Part shown: piece after piece, positions 54,820 through 64,000 of the stretch
Position numbering within the stretch: the first letter of the stretch is position 1
Layout: each line of letters starts with the position of its first letter
Made by a program: the position numbers and the translations under genes
Notes under the pieces: model-generated
Databases searched by the model: none
Told to the model about the DNA's origin: nothing
The model's input: the letters and a program-made list of their open reading frames with translations, nothing else
DNA from: Gammaproteobacteria bacterium
GTDB lineage: Bacteria; Pseudomonadota; Gammaproteobacteria; GCA-002705445; GCA-002716945
Direction: 5' to 3'
DNA: 64,000 bases
Assembly (NCBI GenBank): GCA_016779485.1
Contig: JADHNN010000001.1
Location: forward strand, 66,681-130,680

Positions 54820-57504
54820 TTAGACATCTCTCCATGAGTTACCATGGAATGTATTTACAATAAGGGGAACTTTTAAAGCTTCAGCATTTGTCATCAAGTT
54901 GATTATTTTTGGCCCAATAGTGGGGATGTCCGTCTCTTTAATTTCAAAAATAAGCTCATCATGAACTTGCATAATCATAAAAATATTCGATATTTTTTCT
55001 TCATCAAGCCAATTTTTAATCCTAATCATTGCAAGTTTGAGAATATCAGCTGCTGTTCCCTGAATTGGAGCATTGATAGCTGTTCTCTCAGCACCGCTCC
55101 TAACTTGAAAATTAGAGTGAGAAATATTTGGGAGAAAGATTTTTCTACCATACATAGTTTCTACATACTCGTGCTCTTTAGCCGTTTCTTTTAGCTCATC
55201 CATGTATTGTCTTACTCTTTTATATTTTGAAAAATATGTGTCAATAATATTCTTGGCTTCTATATTATCAATTTTTAATTGTCGAGCTAAACCATAAGCG
55301 GATATTCCATAAATAAGACCAAAGTTAATTGCTTTTGCTGCTCTTCTCTCGTCTGGGGTAGGCTCTCCTTTTGTATTGAAAACTTTTTTAGCAGTCGAAG
55401 AGTGAATATCTTCTCCATTAACAAAGCTTTTAATCATTTCAGGGTCATCGGATAAATGAGCCATAATTCTAAGTTCAATTTGCGAATAATCAGCTGAAAA
55501 TAACTTAAATCCATCCCTAGGTATAAAAGCTGTTCGTATTTTCTTACCATCTTCGGTCCTTATTGGTATGTTCTGAAGGTTTGGAGAAGATGATGATAAT
55601 CTACCAGTAATAGTAATAGTTTGGTTGTATGACGTATGAAGCCTATTCGAGATAATAGATACTTCTGTTCCAAGTTTATCTGTGTAAGTATTCTTTAATT
55701 TCAAAAGATTTCTAAAAGATAATATCAAACTTGGTAATTCATGGTCCTCTGCCAATTGAGTCATAACATCTTCATTGGTAGAAGGTTGGCCTTTTGGAGT
55801 TTTCTTAAGTACAGGAAGCTTTAGCTCATCATAAAATATCTCTTGAATCTGCTTAGGTGAACTAATATTAAACTCGCGTCCAGAGAGTTTATATATTTTT
55901 TTTTCAATTTTATTAATCCTTGTTGCTAAGTCTTTGGATTGCTTTTCGAGTTCATCATTATCTATTGATACTCCTAAATATTCCATATCGGCAATAATTT
56001 TCATTAATTTAATTTCAATGTTCTTATAAACTTCATATAAGTGTTTATCTTTTTTAAGTTTATCTTCCAGTATTTCAAACAATAGAAAAGTAAGATCTGA
56101 ATCTTCGCATGCATATTCTTTAGCTTTGTCTAGGTCTATATCTGCAAATGATATTTGATCTTTTCCTTTTCCGACTACATCCTCATAAGAAATTACTGCA
56201 TGATCAAGAAATACTGATGATAAAGTTCCTAGGTCATGTTTTCCAGATGAATTAATAACGTACGACATCAGCATGGTATCTTCTACAGAACTAAGTACCT
56301 CAATAGAATATTTTTTCATAACATTTATGTCATATTTTAAATTCTGACCGATTACAGTAATATTTTTATCCTTAAATAATTCTTGTAAGATTAAAATAAT
56401 TTCATCAAAAGGTAGATTGCTTTGAGGTGTACAATTGTGCCTTAATGGAAAATAAAATCCATGATCATGCTTATAAGAGATACTAAAACCTACTAGCTCT
56501 GCTTCATTAAAATCTAATGATGTTGTTTCAGTATCAAATGCAAATAGTTTTATTTTTTTACATTCATTAATAATCTTTTTGGCCTGACCTATAGAGCCAA
56601 CTAATTGGTAGTTTTTTTTAACTTTCTTTTTAATAGCTTTTATCTTTAATTGATTAGATAATGATTTGAGTTCGTATTTAGTAATTATTTTCTCTAATGA
56701 TGCTTTATCTTGCTTATCGATTAATAATTGACTCTCTTCTAAGTTTAACGGGAGATCAGATTTTAGAGCTACTAGCTTCTTTGCTAGCTCGACTGTTTCT
56801 ATAGAATTTTCAATATTTTCTTTTAGCTTGCCCTTTAGTTGACTAGAATTTTGAAAAACACCAGCAAGATTTTTGTATTTTGTTAATAGGGTTGCGGCAG
56901 TTTTAGGGCCCACTTTTGGGACTCCAGGTATATTGTCTGATGTGTCGCCTACTAAACATAGATAATCAAATATCTGTTCAGGTCTTACTCCGAATTTTTC
57001 AATAACACCCTTAGTATCTAAAATTTTTGAATCAAAATTATTCATTAAAACTACATCCTTTGAAACAAGTTGTGCTAGATCTTTATCTCCAGATGAAATC
57101 ACTGTTTGTGTATTTTTTATTTTGATTTGTTTTACAGCAGAAGCAATCACGTCATCTGCCTCAACATCCTTCTCTTGCAGAACTGTAATTCCATATGCTT
57201 TTACTAAATCTATGATAGGTCCCGTTTGTTCAGATAATTCACTTGGCATTGCATTTCTATTTGCTTTGTATAAATCATATATTGCGTGTCTAAAGTTCTT
57301 TCCTTTTGCATCAAATACCATTAATAAATACTTTGGATCATACTCACTTATTATACGATTGAGCATGTTTGCAAAACCATGGATAGCTCCAGAATGAAGC
57401 CCTGAGCTAGTTTTAAGGTTGGGCAATGCATAGTAAGCTCTGTATAAATAAGAAGAGCCATCAATAATAATAAAATTATCTTTACTTTTTGCTTGGAAAA
57501 CCAT
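54820..57504 (-). CDS. polA: DNA polymerase I
   Basis: The 894-residue enzyme has all three parts: the 5' nuclease domain (IIDGSSYLYRAYYALP, SGDKDLAQLV, GDTSDNIPGVPKVGPKTA), the 3'-5' proofreading domain with FDTETTSLDF and its acidic residues intact, and the polymerase domain with SADYSQIELRIMAHLS, AINFGLIYGISAYGLA and VHDELIFEI. The length is close to E. coli Pol I. polA lies between cytochrome c4 and divergent thrB, as in Pseudomonas. Confidence 0.97.
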   Translation of the reverse strand: MVFQAKSKDNFIIIDGSSYLYRAYYALPNLKTSSGLHSGAIHGFANMLNRIISEYDPKYLLMVFDAKGKNFRHAIYDLYKANRNAMPSELSEQTGPIIDLVKAYGITVLQEKDVEADDVIASAVKQIKIKNTQTVISSGDKDLAQLVSKDVVLMNNFDSKILDTKGVIEKFGVRPEQIFDYLCLVGDTSDNIPGVPKVGPKTAATLLTKYKNLAGVFQNSSQLKGKLKENIENSIETVELAKKLVALKSDLPLNLEESQLLIDKQDKASLEKIITKYELKSLSNQLKIKAIKKKVKKNYQLVGSIGQAKKIINECKKIKLFAFDTETTSLDFNEAELVGFSISYKHDHGFYFPLRHNCTPQSNLPFDEIILILQELFKDKNITVIGQNLKYDINVMKKYSIEVLSSVEDTMLMSYVINSSGKHDLGTLSSVFLDHAVISYEDVVGKGKDQISFADIDLDKAKEYACEDSDLTFLLFEILEDKLKKDKHLYEVYKNIEIKLMKIIADMEYLGVSIDNDELEKQSKDLATRINKIEKKIYKLSGREFNISSPKQIQEIFYDELKLPVLKKTPKGQPSTNEDVMTQLAEDHELPSLILSFRNLLKLKNTYTDKLGTEVSIISNRLHTSYNQTITITGRLSSSSPNLQNIPIRTEDGKKIRTAFIPRDGFKLFSADYSQIELRIMAHLSDDPEMIKSFVNGEDIHSSTAKKVFNTKGEPTPDERRAAKAINFGLIYGISAYGLARQLKIDNIEAKNIIDTYFSKYKRVRQYMDELKETAKEHEYVETMYGRKIFLPNISHSNFQVRSGAERTAINAPIQGTAADILKLAMIRIKNWLDEEKISNIFMIMQVHDELIFEIKETDIPTIGPKIINLMTNAEALKVPLIVNTFHGNSWRDV

Positions 57505-57552
57505 TTGAATTTAGATATCGTTTGTTGATTAAAAGTTATATATCATAATTAC

Positions 57553-58479
57553 ATGTCTGTATACACAAATCTTACTGCTAAAGATGCTTCAAAACTACTG
57601 TCACAATATGATATTGGTTCGTTAGTATCTTATAAGGGCATTTCTGATGGAATAACTAATACAAATTATTTTTTAGTTACATCCAAAGGAAAATATGTCA
57701 TAACAATTTTCGAGGACATGACTAAGGCAAAAGCTAAAAAATATCTAAAATTAATGAATTACTTTTCAAAGCATGGTCTATGCTCCCCAGAAATAATGCT
57801 TACAAAAAAAGATGAAGTCATTTGTACGTTCAAATTAAAACCTTGTTCAATTATGGAAAGATTGGCAGGTAAAACCATCACTGAAACAAATATATCTCTA
57901 TGTAAATCAGTTGGTAAAATTGTAGGTAGCTTTCATCTTTCTAGTAAAAATTATAAAAATAAAATTATAAATAGTAGAGATATTAAATGGGTTAATGAAA
58001 ATATGAAAAAAATTAAAGCTCATATATCTAAGGATCAGTATAAGCTTCTGAGTCAATCAAGAAAAATATTTAGGAAGATATTTGAAATGGACTTTCCTAA
58101 AGGGATAATTCACTCAGATTTATTCAGGGACAATGTTTTAGAAAAAAGTAATAAAGTTACAGGAATTATAGATTATTACTACTCATTCCATGGCCCATTT
58201 ATATATGAGCTAGGAGTAATTATAAATGACTGGTGTAGCAATAAAGACGGATCGATTAATATTAGAAAATATAATAGCTTCATTAATAGCTATAACAGTG
58301 TACGTCCTCTTACACCTAAAGAAAGAAAATATATTAATAGCGCTATGGTAGCAGCAGGCCTCAGATTTTACTTATCTAGATTAGTAGATATGGCTTTTCC
58401 GAAAGTAGGTGAAATTACTCACATAAAAGATCCAAAAACTTTTGAAAGAATAATTAAAAGCAGGATTGCTTGTCTATGA
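57553..58479 (+). CDS. thrB: Homoserine kinase (ThrB, aminoglycoside-phosphotransferase fold)
   Basis: The 308-residue kinase phosphorylates homoserine for threonine synthesis. It is of the choline-kinase-like type: GISDGITNTNYFL for the ATP loop, HSDLFRDNVL with the catalytic Asp and Asn, and GIIDYYYSFHGPFIYEL with the second metal Asp. It is divergent from polA with 48 bases between. TATCAT ends 6 bases before the ATG. It shares the homoserine branch with metX at 31.5 kb. The TRAP genes follow with an ATGA overlap. Confidence 0.92.
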   Translation: MSVYTNLTAKDASKLLSQYDIGSLVSYKGISDGITNTNYFLVTSKGKYVITIFEDMTKAKAKKYLKLMNYFSKHGLCSPEIMLTKKDEVICTFKLKPCSIMERLAGKTITETNISLCKSVGKIVGSFHLSSKNYKNKIINSRDIKWVNENMKKIKAHISKDQYKLLSQSRKIFRKIFEMDFPKGIIHSDLFRDNVLEKSNKVTGIIDYYYSFHGPFIYELGVIINDWCSNKDGSINIRKYNSFINSYNSVRPLTPKERKYINSAMVAAGLRFYLSRLVDMAFPKVGEITHIKDPKTFERIIKSRIACL

Positions 58480-58940
58480 AATATACACAGAAAGTCAATA
58501 ATTACACAAAATATTTTACAGTGAACTTCTTTTATTTAATGTTTGTAGTTGTATTAATAAATATCGTACTTAGATATTTATTTAACATTAACTATATATT
58601 CCTTCAAGAGTTAGTAATGTACATGCATGCTTTCATTTTTCTTTTTGGAGTCTCATTATGTATGAATGATGATGCGCATGTCAGAATTGATATTATCTCT
58701 AGCAAGTTGGACCAAGGTTATAGAAAACTGATTGATAAAATTGGTCTATATACATTAGTTGTACCTTTCTGTTTATTTGTTTTTTATGAAAGTACAGAAA
58801 TGATTACAAGATCATGGGTTATGTTAGAGGGTTCCAGTGAACCAGGCGGATTGCCAATTGTATTTCTATTGAAGTCTTCAATATATATATTCTCTTTCTT
58901 GATATTTGTTCAGGCTATAGAGAAATTAAAAAATAAATAA
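58476..58940 (+). CDS. TRAP transporter small membrane subunit (DctQ-like)
   Basis: I use the ATG at 58476 (154 residues), which overlaps the thrB stop as ATGA; a TTG six bases earlier is an alternative. The protein has four hydrophobic helices, with LQELVMYMHAFIFLFGVSLCMNDDAHVRIDI (start and end shown), a DctQ signature around the QE and DAHVRID segments. It forms the small subunit next to the DctM channel. The M gene follows after four bases. Confidence 0.9.
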   Translation: MKYTQKVNNYTKYFTVNFFYLMFVVVLINIVLRYLFNINYIFLQELVMYMHAFIFLFGVSLCMNDDAHVRIDIISSKLDQGYRKLIDKIGLYTLVVPFCLFVFYESTEMITRSWVMLEGSSEPGGLPIVFLLKSSIYIFSFLIFVQAIEKLKNK

Positions 58941-58944
58941 TAAG

Positions 58945-60282
58945 ATGGATATAGTAATAATTTTTCTATTTTTAACATTCTTCCTGCTGCTAAGCGGCTT
59001 CCCCGTAGCTTTCATATTAGCTGGAGTATCACTTATTTTTGGATTGATTGGAGTATTATTCGAATTTTTTGATTATGCGTACTTAATGGCATTTCCTAAT
59101 AGATTATTTGGTGTAATGGGAAATCAAAATCTTCTTGCAGTACCTCTATTTATATTTATGGGACTAATATTAGAAAAAACAAAAATTGCAGAAAATCTCA
59201 TTAAAGATATGAATGCGCTATTTAGAAATGCTAATAGCGGTCTTGCAATTTCTGTAGTCGTAGTTGGAGCACTAATGGCAGCTAGTACCGGTATTGTTGG
59301 GGCTAGTGTTGTGACACTAGGATTATTAACTTACCCTGTGTTAGTTAAAAATGGATATTCTACCAGTGTAGCTACAGGGACAATATGTGCTGCCGGAACA
59401 CTTGGCCAAATTATTCCACCATCTTTAGTATTGATTCTCCTTGCAGATGTTTTGTCATCATCATACCAACAAGCACAATTAAATATGGGAATTTTTAGCC
59501 CTGAAAGTATAACAATAGCAGATTTATTTTTAGGAGCTCTCGTACCAGGTTTGATACTTCCCATTTTATATATCATATATTTAAAAATGTTACGTATAAA
59601 AACTAAAGTTGTATCGCCTACAGAGGCAGCAAATATTTCATCTGTTGTATATCCGCTTGGACTTATGTTTATAGTCTTAGGGTCTATCATATTTGGTATA
59701 GCTACACCCTCTGAAGCTGCCGGTATTGGAGCTTTAGGAGCAATTCTGTTAGCTCTTTTTCAAAAAAATCTATCAAAAAATATTCTCGATAAATGTGTTT
59801 ATGAATCTATTAAATTAACAAGTATGGTCTTTATGATATTGATTGGCGCAATGTTATTTTCTCTCGTATTTAGAGGCTTAGAAGGCGAAGAGTTTATTCA
59901 TAAATTTTTAATAGAACTGCCAAATAATAAGTTAATGACTCTAGCAATTGTTCTTTTAATAATGTTTCTATTAGGATTTATTTTAGATTTTATAGAAATT
60001 ATTTTTATTGTAATTCCATTAATAGGTCCCGCACTATTTACACTTGGCTTTGATCCACTATGGGTAGGGATATTAATTGCTTTAGTATTACAAACCTCAT
60101 TCATAACACCGCCGTTTGGATTTTCTTTATTTTACTTAAGAGGTGTGTTACCAAAAAATGTAGAGACAATCGAAATATATAAAGGAATAATACCTTTTTT
60201 GTTAATACAGGTTTTGTTGGTTGTTGCAGTATTCATGTTGCCAGCTCTTGCAACAAACCTCCCCCATATGCTACTTAAGTGA
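58945..60282 (+). CDS. TRAP transporter large membrane subunit (DctM-like)
   Basis: The 445-residue protein has about 12 hydrophobic helices and the DctM features: SGFPVAFILAGVSL at the start, VPLFIFMGLILEKT, ASTGIVGASVVTLGLLTYP, TLGQIIPPSLVLILLAD and TPPFGFSLFYLRGV near the end. It is the sodium-coupled permease of a TRAP carrier. Its last 12 bases overlap the end of the binding-protein gene on the other strand. Confidence 0.94.
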   Translation: MDIVIIFLFLTFFLLLSGFPVAFILAGVSLIFGLIGVLFEFFDYAYLMAFPNRLFGVMGNQNLLAVPLFIFMGLILEKTKIAENLIKDMNALFRNANSGLAISVVVVGALMAASTGIVGASVVTLGLLTYPVLVKNGYSTSVATGTICAAGTLGQIIPPSLVLILLADVLSSSYQQAQLNMGIFSPESITIADLFLGALVPGLILPILYIIYLKMLRIKTKVVSPTEAANISSVVYPLGLMFIVLGSIIFGIATPSEAAGIGALGAILLALFQKNLSKNILDKCVYESIKLTSMVFMILIGAMLFSLVFRGLEGEEFIHKFLIELPNNKLMTLAIVLLIMFLLGFILDFIEIIFIVIPLIGPALFTLGFDPLWVGILIALVLQTSFITPPFGFSLFYLRGVLPKNVETIEIYKGIIPFLLIQVLLVVAVFMLPALATNLPHMLLK

Positions 60283-61353
60283 ACTAAGATATCCGTCCTC
60301 GGATATAAGAGTCCAAGGTCTTACTCTTTTAAGAAAGTTTGTATAAGAGTCATAAACTTTTTTTGATATTTTATTTTCATAGCTTAAATCAAGCAAGACT
60401 TCATCGCTAATTTTATTAAGCTTGACTAGTACTTCTCTTGGAAATTGTCTCATTGAAACTTTCTCTTTTTCAAAATACTCAAGAGCTTGATAATTTTTAG
60501 CCATATAATCTGATAGCATATCGATATTTGCAGCTTTACATGCAATATCAATTATTTTTTGAAGTTGTTTTGATAACTTATTATATGCCTGTCTATTAAT
60601 AATACATTCAAGAGTGGGTCCGGGTTCATGCCAACCAGGGTAATAATAATATTGTGCTGCTTTGTGTAAACCAAATGCTCGATCATTATAGGGCCCAACC
60701 CATTCAGTAGCATCTATCACCCCGGTCTGAAGTGATGTAAATATTTCTGAACCAGCAAGTGTAAATGGCGTGCCGCCAGCTCTTGCTAAAACTTCTCCTC
60801 CTAATCCTGGTATGCGCATTTTTAAACCATTCAAATCATCAGTCGAATTAATTTCTTTGTTAAACCATCCTCCCATCTGGACACCAGTGTTACCAGCAGG
60901 TCGTGGTATTAAATCAAAATATTTATAAACTTCTTCCCAGAGTTTTAAGCCCCCTCCATAATATAACCATGAATTCATTTCTTGTGCTGTCATACCAAAA
61001 GGAACAGATGAGAAAAACTGTGCAGCTTCAGTTTTTCCTTTCCAATAATATGCTCCGGAGTGCCCCATTTGTGCTCCTCCAGACGAGACATAATCAAAGA
61101 CACCTAGTGGGGGTACTAATTCTCCGGCACCAAATACTTTTACAGTCAAGCTGCCTCCTGATAGCTGATTGATGTAATTAGCAAGTGTCTCGGCGCCTGC
61201 ACCAAGTCCAGGAAAGTTTTTAGGCCATGATGTAACCATTTTCCATTTTACTTTTTTACTTGCAGATACTTGTCTGGGATATAATCCGCCAATAATAGAT
61301 GTTGCTGTAGCTAGTCCGATTGTCTTAAAAAATTTTCGCCTATTGTTTTTCAT
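60271..61353 (-). CDS. TRAP transporter substrate-binding protein (DctP/TakP-like), Tat signal
   Basis: The 360-residue periplasmic protein begins NNRRKFFKTIGLATATSI, a twin-arginine signal. The mature part fits the DctP family of the TakP type: MVTSWPKNFPGLGAGAE, GAYYWKGKTEAAQF, GLKMRIPGLGGEVLARAGG with the carboxylate-binding Arg, and ATEWVGPYNDRAFG. TakP-like proteins bind 2-oxo acids or lactate, so a small organic acid is the likely substrate; I cannot tell which. The gene is one base after uvrD on the minus strand and converges on the genes of its own membrane subunits. Confidence 0.88.
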   Translation of the reverse strand: MKNNRRKFFKTIGLATATSIIGGLYPRQVSASKKVKWKMVTSWPKNFPGLGAGAETLANYINQLSGGSLTVKVFGAGELVPPLGVFDYVSSGGAQMGHSGAYYWKGKTEAAQFFSSVPFGMTAQEMNSWLYYGGGLKLWEEVYKYFDLIPRPAGNTGVQMGGWFNKEINSTDDLNGLKMRIPGLGGEVLARAGGTPFTLAGSEIFTSLQTGVIDATEWVGPYNDRAFGLHKAAQYYYYPGWHEPGPTLECIINRQAYNKLSKQLQKIIDIACKAANIDMLSDYMAKNYQALEYFEKEKVSMRQFPREVLVKLNKISDEVLLDLSYENKISKKVYDSYTNFLKRVRPWTLISEDGYLSSLK

Positions 61354-61354
61354 G

Positions 61355-63508
61355 TTATAAAAATTCTAGATGTGCATATGTAAGTACTAACCATTTCGAT
61401 CCATAGTCTTCAAAATTAATATATAGTTTTAAATTATCATCTTCGCCTTCATAGCTCAATACAACACCATTGCCAAATTTTTGATGTTTAACTCTTTGTC
61501 CAATTTTAAAACCTACATTGTTATGTGTATTACTTTTACTTGTTGGATATTTTTTTTTAATTTGCTGATGACTATCTGATTTTATATTGTCTAATAATTC
61601 GGAAGGAATTTCATTAATGAATCTTGATGGCATTAAATAATTATATGAACCATGAAGATATCTTGCGTTAGCATGGGTTATATAAAGCAACTTCATTGCC
61701 CTTGTGATAGCTACATAACATAGCCTTCTTTCTTCCTCCAAAAAGTCATTACCACTTTTTCTATTTTCATTAGGAAATATACCTTCTTCCAAACCAGTTA
61801 AAAATACTACCGGGAATTCAAGTCCTTTTGCAGAGTGGATAGTCATTAATTGGATTGGATCTTCATCTAGTTTAGCTTGATAATCTCCAGCCTCTAAAGC
61901 TGCATTGTCCAGAAACTCGTCTACAATATTATCACTATCAATATTGTTTCTTATGAAGTTTTCTGCAGTCACAAAAAGTTCTTCTATATTCTCTTGTTTA
62001 GAAATAGCTTCTTCACCCTTTTGTTCTGAGAAATATAGCTTCAACTTCGAATCACTGTATATTCTCTTAAGAATTTCATCTAATGATAAGTCATTAATGT
62101 CTATAGCAATATCTTCTATAATTTTTATATAAGTAGAAAGAGATGATTTAACTCTTGCTGTAATATCTTTATATTCTTGTTGTTCAAAATTTTTGATTGT
62201 CCTCCACAAAGATAAACCTTTTTGCTTAGCGATAGTTCTTATGATATCGATAGTCTTCTGACCTATACCTCTTGGAGGATTGTTGATAGTTCTCTCAAAA
62301 GCAGCATCATCATCAGGGTTAACAATTATTCTCAGATAAGCAATCATATCTTTTATCTCGGCTCTTTCAAAAAAACGAAAGCCTCCATAAATCACATAGG
62401 GAATACCTCGGCCATTTAATTCTTCTTCTAGTCTTCTTGACAAGAAGTTATTTCTATACAAGATTGCAATCTCTGATTTCTTATAGCCGTCTCTTTCAAG
62501 CATTTTTATTTTATCAACAATAAATGATGACTCTTCATCATTATTGTAAGCTTCAAATATTTTTACCTGATCTCCTCTGCTAGTGTTTGTCCATAACTCT
62601 TTACCAAGTCTATTTTTATTATGGGTGATCAAACTATTAGCAACTTTAAGAATCTTATCAGTAGATCTATAGTTTTGTTCTAGCTTAAAAATTTCAACAT
62701 TGGCAAATTGGTCTGTGAAGTTTTTTATATTTTTACTTAAAGCTCCTCTCCAACCATATATTGATTGATCATCGTCTCCCACAGCATACATAGACCCTGT
62801 GTCACTATTAAGGAGTCTCAGTAATTTAAATTGCAATAAATTAGTATCTTGAAACTCATCTACCATTATATGTTTAAACCTTTTAACATAATATGACAGT
62901 ATGTTTTTGTGTTTTGATAAAAGTTCATATGTTTTTAAAATAAGATCAGCAAAATCAACTGAAAGTGTTTGTTTTAAAATGGACTCATACTCTTTATAGA
63001 CAAGAACATATATTTCATCATCTTTTTCATTTACTTTATTACTCCTAATGCCATTATCTTTTTTCCGGTTTATAAATGATTGAATAGATTTAGCATCATA
63101 TAGTTTTTCATCAAGGTTATCAGATTTAATAATTCTTTTAACAAGTCTTAATTGATCTTGAGAATCTAGTATCGTAAATCTTTCAGATAGTTCTGCCTCT
63201 CTCCAATGTATTTTCAATATTCTTCTACAAATTCCATGGAATGTTCCAAACCATAAACCTTGTGATGATATTTTAAGAAGAGATTCAATTCTCTCTTTCA
63301 TTTCTCTAGATGCCTTATTTGTAAATGTGAGAGCAAGAATATCAGATGGCCGTACATTAAAATCTTTAATAAGTTTTGCAACTCTATAGGTAAGTACTCT
63401 TGTTTTGCCACTGCCTGCACCAGCAAGAACAAGCTTATTACCTTCATTACAGTTAACAGCAGTAAGCTGTTGTTTGTTTAATGATTCGCTAAAATCTATT
63501 TCATTCAT
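61355..63508 (-). CDS. uvrD: DNA helicase II (UvrD)
   Basis: The 717-residue superfamily 1A helicase works in nucleotide excision and mismatch repair. Motifs: Walker A GAGSGKTRVL, DEFQDTNLLQF (motif II), GDDDQSIYGWRGA (III), QNYRS (IV), HSAKGLEFPVVFLTG (V) and VAITRAM (VI). The C-terminus VGFKIGQRVKHQKFGNGVVL is the Tudor-like end found in UvrD and PcrA. It overlaps ubiB by four bases and is one base from the dctP-like gene. Confidence 0.96.
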   Translation of the reverse strand: MNEIDFSESLNKQQLTAVNCNEGNKLVLAGAGSGKTRVLTYRVAKLIKDFNVRPSDILALTFTNKASREMKERIESLLKISSQGLWFGTFHGICRRILKIHWREAELSERFTILDSQDQLRLVKRIIKSDNLDEKLYDAKSIQSFINRKKDNGIRSNKVNEKDDEIYVLVYKEYESILKQTLSVDFADLILKTYELLSKHKNILSYYVKRFKHIMVDEFQDTNLLQFKLLRLLNSDTGSMYAVGDDDQSIYGWRGALSKNIKNFTDQFANVEIFKLEQNYRSTDKILKVANSLITHNKNRLGKELWTNTSRGDQVKIFEAYNNDEESSFIVDKIKMLERDGYKKSEIAILYRNNFLSRRLEEELNGRGIPYVIYGGFRFFERAEIKDMIAYLRIIVNPDDDAAFERTINNPPRGIGQKTIDIIRTIAKQKGLSLWRTIKNFEQQEYKDITARVKSSLSTYIKIIEDIAIDINDLSLDEILKRIYSDSKLKLYFSEQKGEEAISKQENIEELFVTAENFIRNNIDSDNIVDEFLDNAALEAGDYQAKLDEDPIQLMTIHSAKGLEFPVVFLTGLEEGIFPNENRKSGNDFLEEERRLCYVAITRAMKLLYITHANARYLHGSYNYLMPSRFINEIPSELLDNIKSDSHQQIKKKYPTSKSNTHNNVGFKIGQRVKHQKFGNGVVLSYEGEDDNLKLYINFEDYGSKWLVLTYAHLEFL

Positions 63509-64000
63509 TTAGGTTTTGAGAAGTACATTAGAGATGCCAATAATAGCAGAACTTCTCCTTTATAGATATCAAGAAAACCTAGAGGTGCAATAAATATAAT
63601 TACAAGAAGTATGGTAGAAAAATAAAAGTGATTTCTTATCTTGTTTGAATTAAGTTTTTTTTCTATAACCTTCAACTGATCAAAGTTCTTTGTTAAATCT
63701 GAAGAGTTGCCACTGTAATGATTGGAGATTCTTCTGAAGAATGATGGTATCTCTGGAATAATTTCTAAATAATCATCAAAATTATTTATGATTTTCTTTG
63801 CTATCACTTTCGGTCCTTTTTGTTCTTTCATCCATTGTTCTAAAATAGGTTTAGACGTTTTCCATAAATCTAATTCAGGATTGAATTCCCTACCTAAACC
63901 TTCAGTATAAAGCAGTGTCTTTTGCATCAAAATTAATTGTGGTTGGACTTCAAGTTTAAATCGTCTTGCTGTATCAAAAAGGCCTACGATGATGTCGCTG
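63505..64000 (-). CDS. ubiB: UbiB family protein, C-terminal part (partial)
   Basis: The gene runs off the right edge; the window holds the last 164 codons. The reading frame is open up to base 64000, and the part before the first internal Met (LEVQPQLILMQKTLLYTEGLGREFNPELDLWKT, by its start and end) matches the UbiB C-terminal region. Two hydrophobic helices (about the last 45 residues) form the membrane anchor. UbiB is an atypical kinase/ATPase needed for ubiquinone synthesis. It overlaps uvrD by four bases and fits with ubiK at 51.8 kb. Confidence 0.88.
   Translation of the reverse strand, partial: SDIIVGLFDTARRFKLEVQPQLILMQKTLLYTEGLGREFNPELDLWKTSKPILEQWMKEQKGPKVIAKKIINNFDDYLEIIPEIPSFFRRISNHYSGNSSDLTKNFDQLKVIEKKLNSNKIRNHFYFSTILLVIIFIAPLGFLDIYKGEVLLLLASLMYFSKPK

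Noticed and set aside
59331-59690. Open frame of 119 codons opposite the DctM-like gene
   Set aside because: It overlaps the TRAP permease fully, lacks a ribosome site and shows no known motif.

Overview
The window looks like a piece of the chromosome of a small-genome, aerobic gammaproteobacterium. The DNA is AT-rich (roughly 30% G+C by eye), genes are packed with 1-20 base gaps or short overlaps, and there are no insertion sequences, prophage genes, rRNA genes or CRISPR arrays. Many local gene orders match those I know from Pseudomonas and relatives: the cox/cta cluster, proC-yggT-metX-metW, mutY-yggX-tRNA-Phe, priA-argS, dsbA-cytochrome c4-polA-thrB, and ubiK beside glnK-amt. I would call it a marine, SAR86- or SUP05-like streamlined gammaproteobacterium, but nothing in the window fixes the genus.

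Layout. 1-102 is the tail of an RpoH-type sigma factor. 103-7182 is an aa3-type cytochrome c oxidase cluster: CoxB, CoxA, CtaG and CoxIII, then SURF1, a Sco-like protein and the haem A genes ctaA and ctaB, with one small opposite-strand gene inside. 7253-8778 holds bioC and a bioH-like esterase. 8821-21365 contains plsY, tsaD, rpsU, a YqeY protein and dnaG; a gltD-hemE-aroK-aroB-gltB block sits between YqeY and dnaG. 21441-33207 is a long + strand run: metK, ahcY, bioA, rsmE, gshA, gshB, ruvX, pyrB, yggS, proC, yggT, metX, metW. 33200-38205 is a - strand run: terB-like, hspQ, a TPR/2-oxoglutarate oxygenase, tRNA-Phe, yggX, mutY, asmA-like, moaC. 38263-43168 has rdgB, an M48 lipoprotein protease, PPi-type phosphofructokinase, hemH and an HNH nuclease.

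43169-43528 is the only long gene-free stretch. It is very AT-rich and ends in a tight cluster of DnaA boxes in front of priA. 43529-49177 has priA, argS, a HAD phosphatase, a SpeD-family gene and speE. 49206-52073 is a nitrogen module (amt, glnK, a TorF-like porin). Upstream of the porin are a near-consensus sigma-54 promoter and a perfect NtrC-type palindrome. 52075-57504 has cytochrome c5, tRNA-Arg, folD, dsbA, cytochrome c4 and polA. 57553-61353 has thrB and a TRAP transporter whose membrane genes and binding-protein gene converge. 61355-64000 has uvrD and the end of ubiB.

The genes describe an oxygen-respiring cell that makes its own haem, glutathione, biotin intermediates, methionine, S-adenosylmethionine and probably spermidine. 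It assimilates ammonium through Amt, PII and glutamate synthase, and imports an organic acid by TRAP. The observations most worth a second look are the DnaA-box cluster (possible replication origin), the sigma-54/NtrC control of the porin-glnK-amt unit, a SpeD homologue with an altered self-cleavage site, several promoters placed for leaderless mRNAs, and the permuted glt/aro/hemE block inside the rpsU-dnaG operon.
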